From an uncultured Eubacteriales bacterium (GTDB lineage: Bacteria > Bacillota > Clostridia > Oscillospirales > Butyricicoccaceae): 6,310 nucleotides of DNA. A program made the translations under genes and the position numbers. The first letter of the stretch is position 1; each line of letters starts with the position of its first letter. Below the pieces are notes generated by a model. The model worked only from the letters and a program-made list of their open reading frames with translations. It had not been told where the DNA came from and ran no database searches. The stretch lies in the NCBI GenBank assembly GCA_900555855.1, contig USML01000095.1:1-6310 (forward strand), in the 5' to 3' direction. Shown one piece after another: positions 4,213 to 6,310 of this stretch.

Positions 4213-6310
4213 CATTACAGGAACGATCCTATCAGACCATCGAGCTGCCCAAGATCCTGGAGCTGCTGGCCCAAGAGGCTTCCACAGAGCCGGCCAAGCA
4301 GCTTTGCCGGGAGCTTCGGCCCGTCTTTTCCCTGAAGCTCTGCGAAAAGCTCCAGCAGGAAACGGAGGATGCGGCCCGGCTCATCGGCCTGCAGGGCAGC
4401 CCGGCCTTTTCCGGCCTGCGGGATATCTCCGCCGCGCTGGAGCGGGCGGAGAAGGGCGGCTTTCTCAATCCCGTGGAGCTGCTGGGCGTGGGCGCCATGC
4501 TCCGGGCCGCAAGGCTCACGAAGAATTACCGGGAGGAGCGCCGGCAGACGGAGACCTCGCTGGACGAGTATTTTACGCTGCTCAGCGGCAACAAATTCTT
4601 GGAGGAGAAAATTGAAAACGCCATCATCTCTGAGGAGGAAATTTCGGACCATGCCAGCTCAGAGCTTTATCAGATCCGCCGCCAGATCCGGACGGCGGCC
4701 TCCAAGGTCCGGGAGGTGCTGAACAAGATCACATCCTCCCAAACCAACCAGAAGATCCTGCAGGATTCTATCATTACGCAGCGCAACGGCCGCTTTGTGG
4801 TGCCGGTGAAGGCAGAATACCGCAGCAGCATGCCGGGCATGGTCCACGATACCAGCGCCAGCGGCGCAACGCTCTTTATCGAGCCTGCCGCCGTGGTGGA
4901 GCTGAACAATAATATCCGCATCCTTTACGGCAAGGAAAAGGCGGAGATCGAGCGCATTCTGGCGGAGCTTTCCGCCGATACGGCCCAGTTTGCCGGCTCC
5001 ATCCGCCGGGACTATGAGCTGCTTTGCCAGCTGGATTTTATCTTTGCCCGGGGCAAGCTGGCCTATAAGATGAAGGCCATGCGCCCCCGTCTGCTGGAGA
5101 CCGGCCGGACGGAGATCAACAAGGCGCGGCATCCGCTGCTGGATCCGGATACGGCCGTCCCCATCAGCTTTCGCATCGGCGGGACGGTGGACACTGTCAT
5201 CATCACCGGCCCCAACACCGGCGGCAAGACCGTCGGCATCAAGACGCTGGGGCTTTTGACCGCCATGGCGCAATGCGGCCTGCAGATCCCCGCTTCCGAC
5301 GGCAGCCAGATCGTCCTTTTTGAACATATTCTGGCAGATATCGGCGATGAACAGAGCATCGAGCAATCGCTTTCCACCTTTTCCAGCCATATGCGCACCA
5401 TCGTTGAGATCCTGCAGGTAGCAGATGCACACACGCTGGTGCTGCTGGACGAGCTTGGCGCCGGCACAGATCCGGTGGAGGGCGCGGCGCTGGCCCGGTC
5501 GATCATTGAGCATCTGCGGGGCATGGGCTGTACCGTGGCCGCCACCACCCATTATGCGGAGCTGAAGGTCTACGGTCTGGAAACGCCCGGCGTGGAAAAC
5601 GCCTCCTGTGAGTTTGATGTGCAGACCTTGCGGCCCACTTATCGACTGATTTTCGGCGTACCCGGAAAATCCAACGCCTTTGCCATCTCTCAGCGCTTGG
5701 GCCTGCCAGAGGACATCATTCAGGCTGCCGCCGGACTCATTGCCACGGAGGACAAGGAATTTGAGGATGTGATCACCAAGCTGGAGGAAAAGCGTCAGGG
5801 TCTGGAGAGCCGCATCGCCGCGGCAGAGCGTCAGCAGCGGGATGCAGAGGCCGCCAACCGCCGGGCGCAGGAGCGTCTGGCAACGCTGGAGGGCGAGCGG
5901 GAGAAGCTCATTCTGGACGCCAAGCTCAAGGCGAAGGAGATCATCGACAATGCCCGCGCCGCCAGCGAAATGGTTCTGGAGGAGGCAAAGCGCGTCAAGC
6001 AGGAGGCCGCCGATGGGAAGGACGCCAATCTGGCCGCCGCCCGGGCGATCTTCCGCGGGGCCCTTTCAGAAGCGGAGAAGAAGACCCTTTCCCAGCGGGC
6101 GGAACGGAAGGCCATGCCGCTGCCCCGGCCGCTGAAGGCGGGGGACACGGTGGAGATCGTCTCCACCCACACCCGCGGCACCGTTTTGGAGACGCCGAAG
6201 CCCGGCGAAAAGGTCAAGGTCCAGGCGGGCATCCTGAAGATCCAGGTGGAGCCCCGGGAGCTGCAGCTGATGGAAGACGCCAAGCCGGAAAAGAAGGAGC
6301 CGCTCCGTTC
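4209..6310 (+). CDS. mutS2: Endonuclease MutS2, 3' end outside the window
   Basis: The frame is open from ATG 4209 to the window end, 700 full codons without a stop. As in all MutS2 proteins, the mismatch-recognition domain of MutS is absent. The core/lever region has the family segment RNGRFVVPVKAEYRSSMPG near 191-209 and SGATLFIEP, then ARHPLL (about 306-311). The ABC-type ATPase follows: Walker A GPNTGGKT (334-341), STFSSHM (389-395), Walker B LVLLDE with D414/E415, LGAGTDP (416-422) and the TTHYAELK H-loop (446-453). A long charged coiled-coil stretch spans about 518-610. A KOW-like region starts with LKAGDTVEIV (642-651) and runs to about 690. MutS2 is typically about 780-790 residues, so the C-terminal Smr nuclease domain should lie just beyond the edge. 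MutS2 suppresses recombination in some bacteria, and in B. subtilis it acts on collided ribosomes (established knowledge); which role applies here cannot be read from sequence. Coupled to recO by ATGA. Confidence 0.97.
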   Translation, partial: MTLQERSYQTIELPKILELLAQEASTEPAKQLCRELRPVFSLKLCEKLQQETEDAARLIGLQGSPAFSGLRDISAALERAEKGGFLNPVELLGVGAMLRAARLTKNYREERRQTETSLDEYFTLLSGNKFLEEKIENAIISEEEISDHASSELYQIRRQIRTAASKVREVLNKITSSQTNQKILQDSIITQRNGRFVVPVKAEYRSSMPGMVHDTSASGATLFIEPAAVVELNNNIRILYGKEKAEIERILAELSADTAQFAGSIRRDYELLCQLDFIFARGKLAYKMKAMRPRLLETGRTEINKARHPLLDPDTAVPISFRIGGTVDTVIITGPNTGGKTVGIKTLGLLTAMAQCGLQIPASDGSQIVLFEHILADIGDEQSIEQSLSTFSSHMRTIVEILQVADAHTLVLLDELGAGTDPVEGAALARSIIEHLRGMGCTVAATTHYAELKVYGLETPGVENASCEFDVQTLRPTYRLIFGVPGKSNAFAISQRLGLPEDIIQAAAGLIATEDKEFEDVITKLEEKRQGLESRIAAAERQQRDAEAANRRAQERLATLEGEREKLILDAKLKAKEIIDNARAASEMVLEEAKRVKQEAADGKDANLAAARAIFRGALSEAEKKTLSQRAERKAMPLPRPLKAGDTVEIVSTHTRGTVLETPKPGEKVKVQAGILKIQVEPRELQLMEDAKPEKKEPLR

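Noticed and set aside
4659..5552. Antisense open frame of 297 codons opposite mutS2
   Set aside because: It lies opposite the conserved core and ATPase regions of MutS2, and its composition is typical of a reverse-strand shadow.
5842..6135. Plus-strand Arg/Ser/Pro-rich open frame within the mutS2 3' part
   Set aside because: It is a shifted frame over the MutS2 coiled-coil codons, with no family resemblance, and the mutS2 frame is intact throughout.

Overview
The window is a single, tightly packed gene run on the + strand. It looks like a chromosomal housekeeping and sporulation cluster from a GC-rich member of the Clostridia. An Oscillospiraceae/Ruminococcaceae-type gut anaerobe is my best guess, but that assignment is inference. 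The reasons are the Firmicutes order yqfD-phoH-ybeY-era-yqzL-recO, purine-rich Shine-Dalgarno sites in front of the genes, and heavy use of CTG, CGG and GCC codons. No mobile element, tRNA, rRNA, CRISPR array or prophage signature is visible.

Layout: the 3' three-quarters of yqfD (1-886, 5' end outside the window), phoH (901-1914), ybeY (1895-2416), era (2413-3303), a 65-base gap with small inverted repeats, a 44-codon yqzL-like gene (3369-3503) whose tail overlaps recO, recO (3457-4212), and mutS2 (4209 to the window end, cut before its expected Smr domain). phoH/ybeY overlap by 20 bases, ybeY/era and recO/mutS2 by 4 bases (ATGA), and yqzL/recO by 47 bases. These overlaps suggest one transcript with translational coupling. 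There is no gene-free stretch longer than 65 bases.

How the genes fit together: YbeY and Era both act on 16S rRNA 3'-end maturation and 30S assembly, and PhoH/YbeZ is the known partner of YbeY. MutS2 is known in Bacillus both as a DNA-binding MutS relative and as a factor that acts on collided ribosomes, and RecO is a recombination mediator. The run therefore joins ribosome maturation and surveillance with DNA repair, and begins with a sporulation membrane protein. The genes that lie between these in Bacillus subtilis (pgpH/yqfF, dgkA, cdd) are absent, and mutS2 directly follows recO, unlike in B. subtilis.

I found no convincing new biological system here. The points most worth a second look are the yqzL-like gene nested against recO and the compacted gene order. 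The rest is well-conserved core genome.
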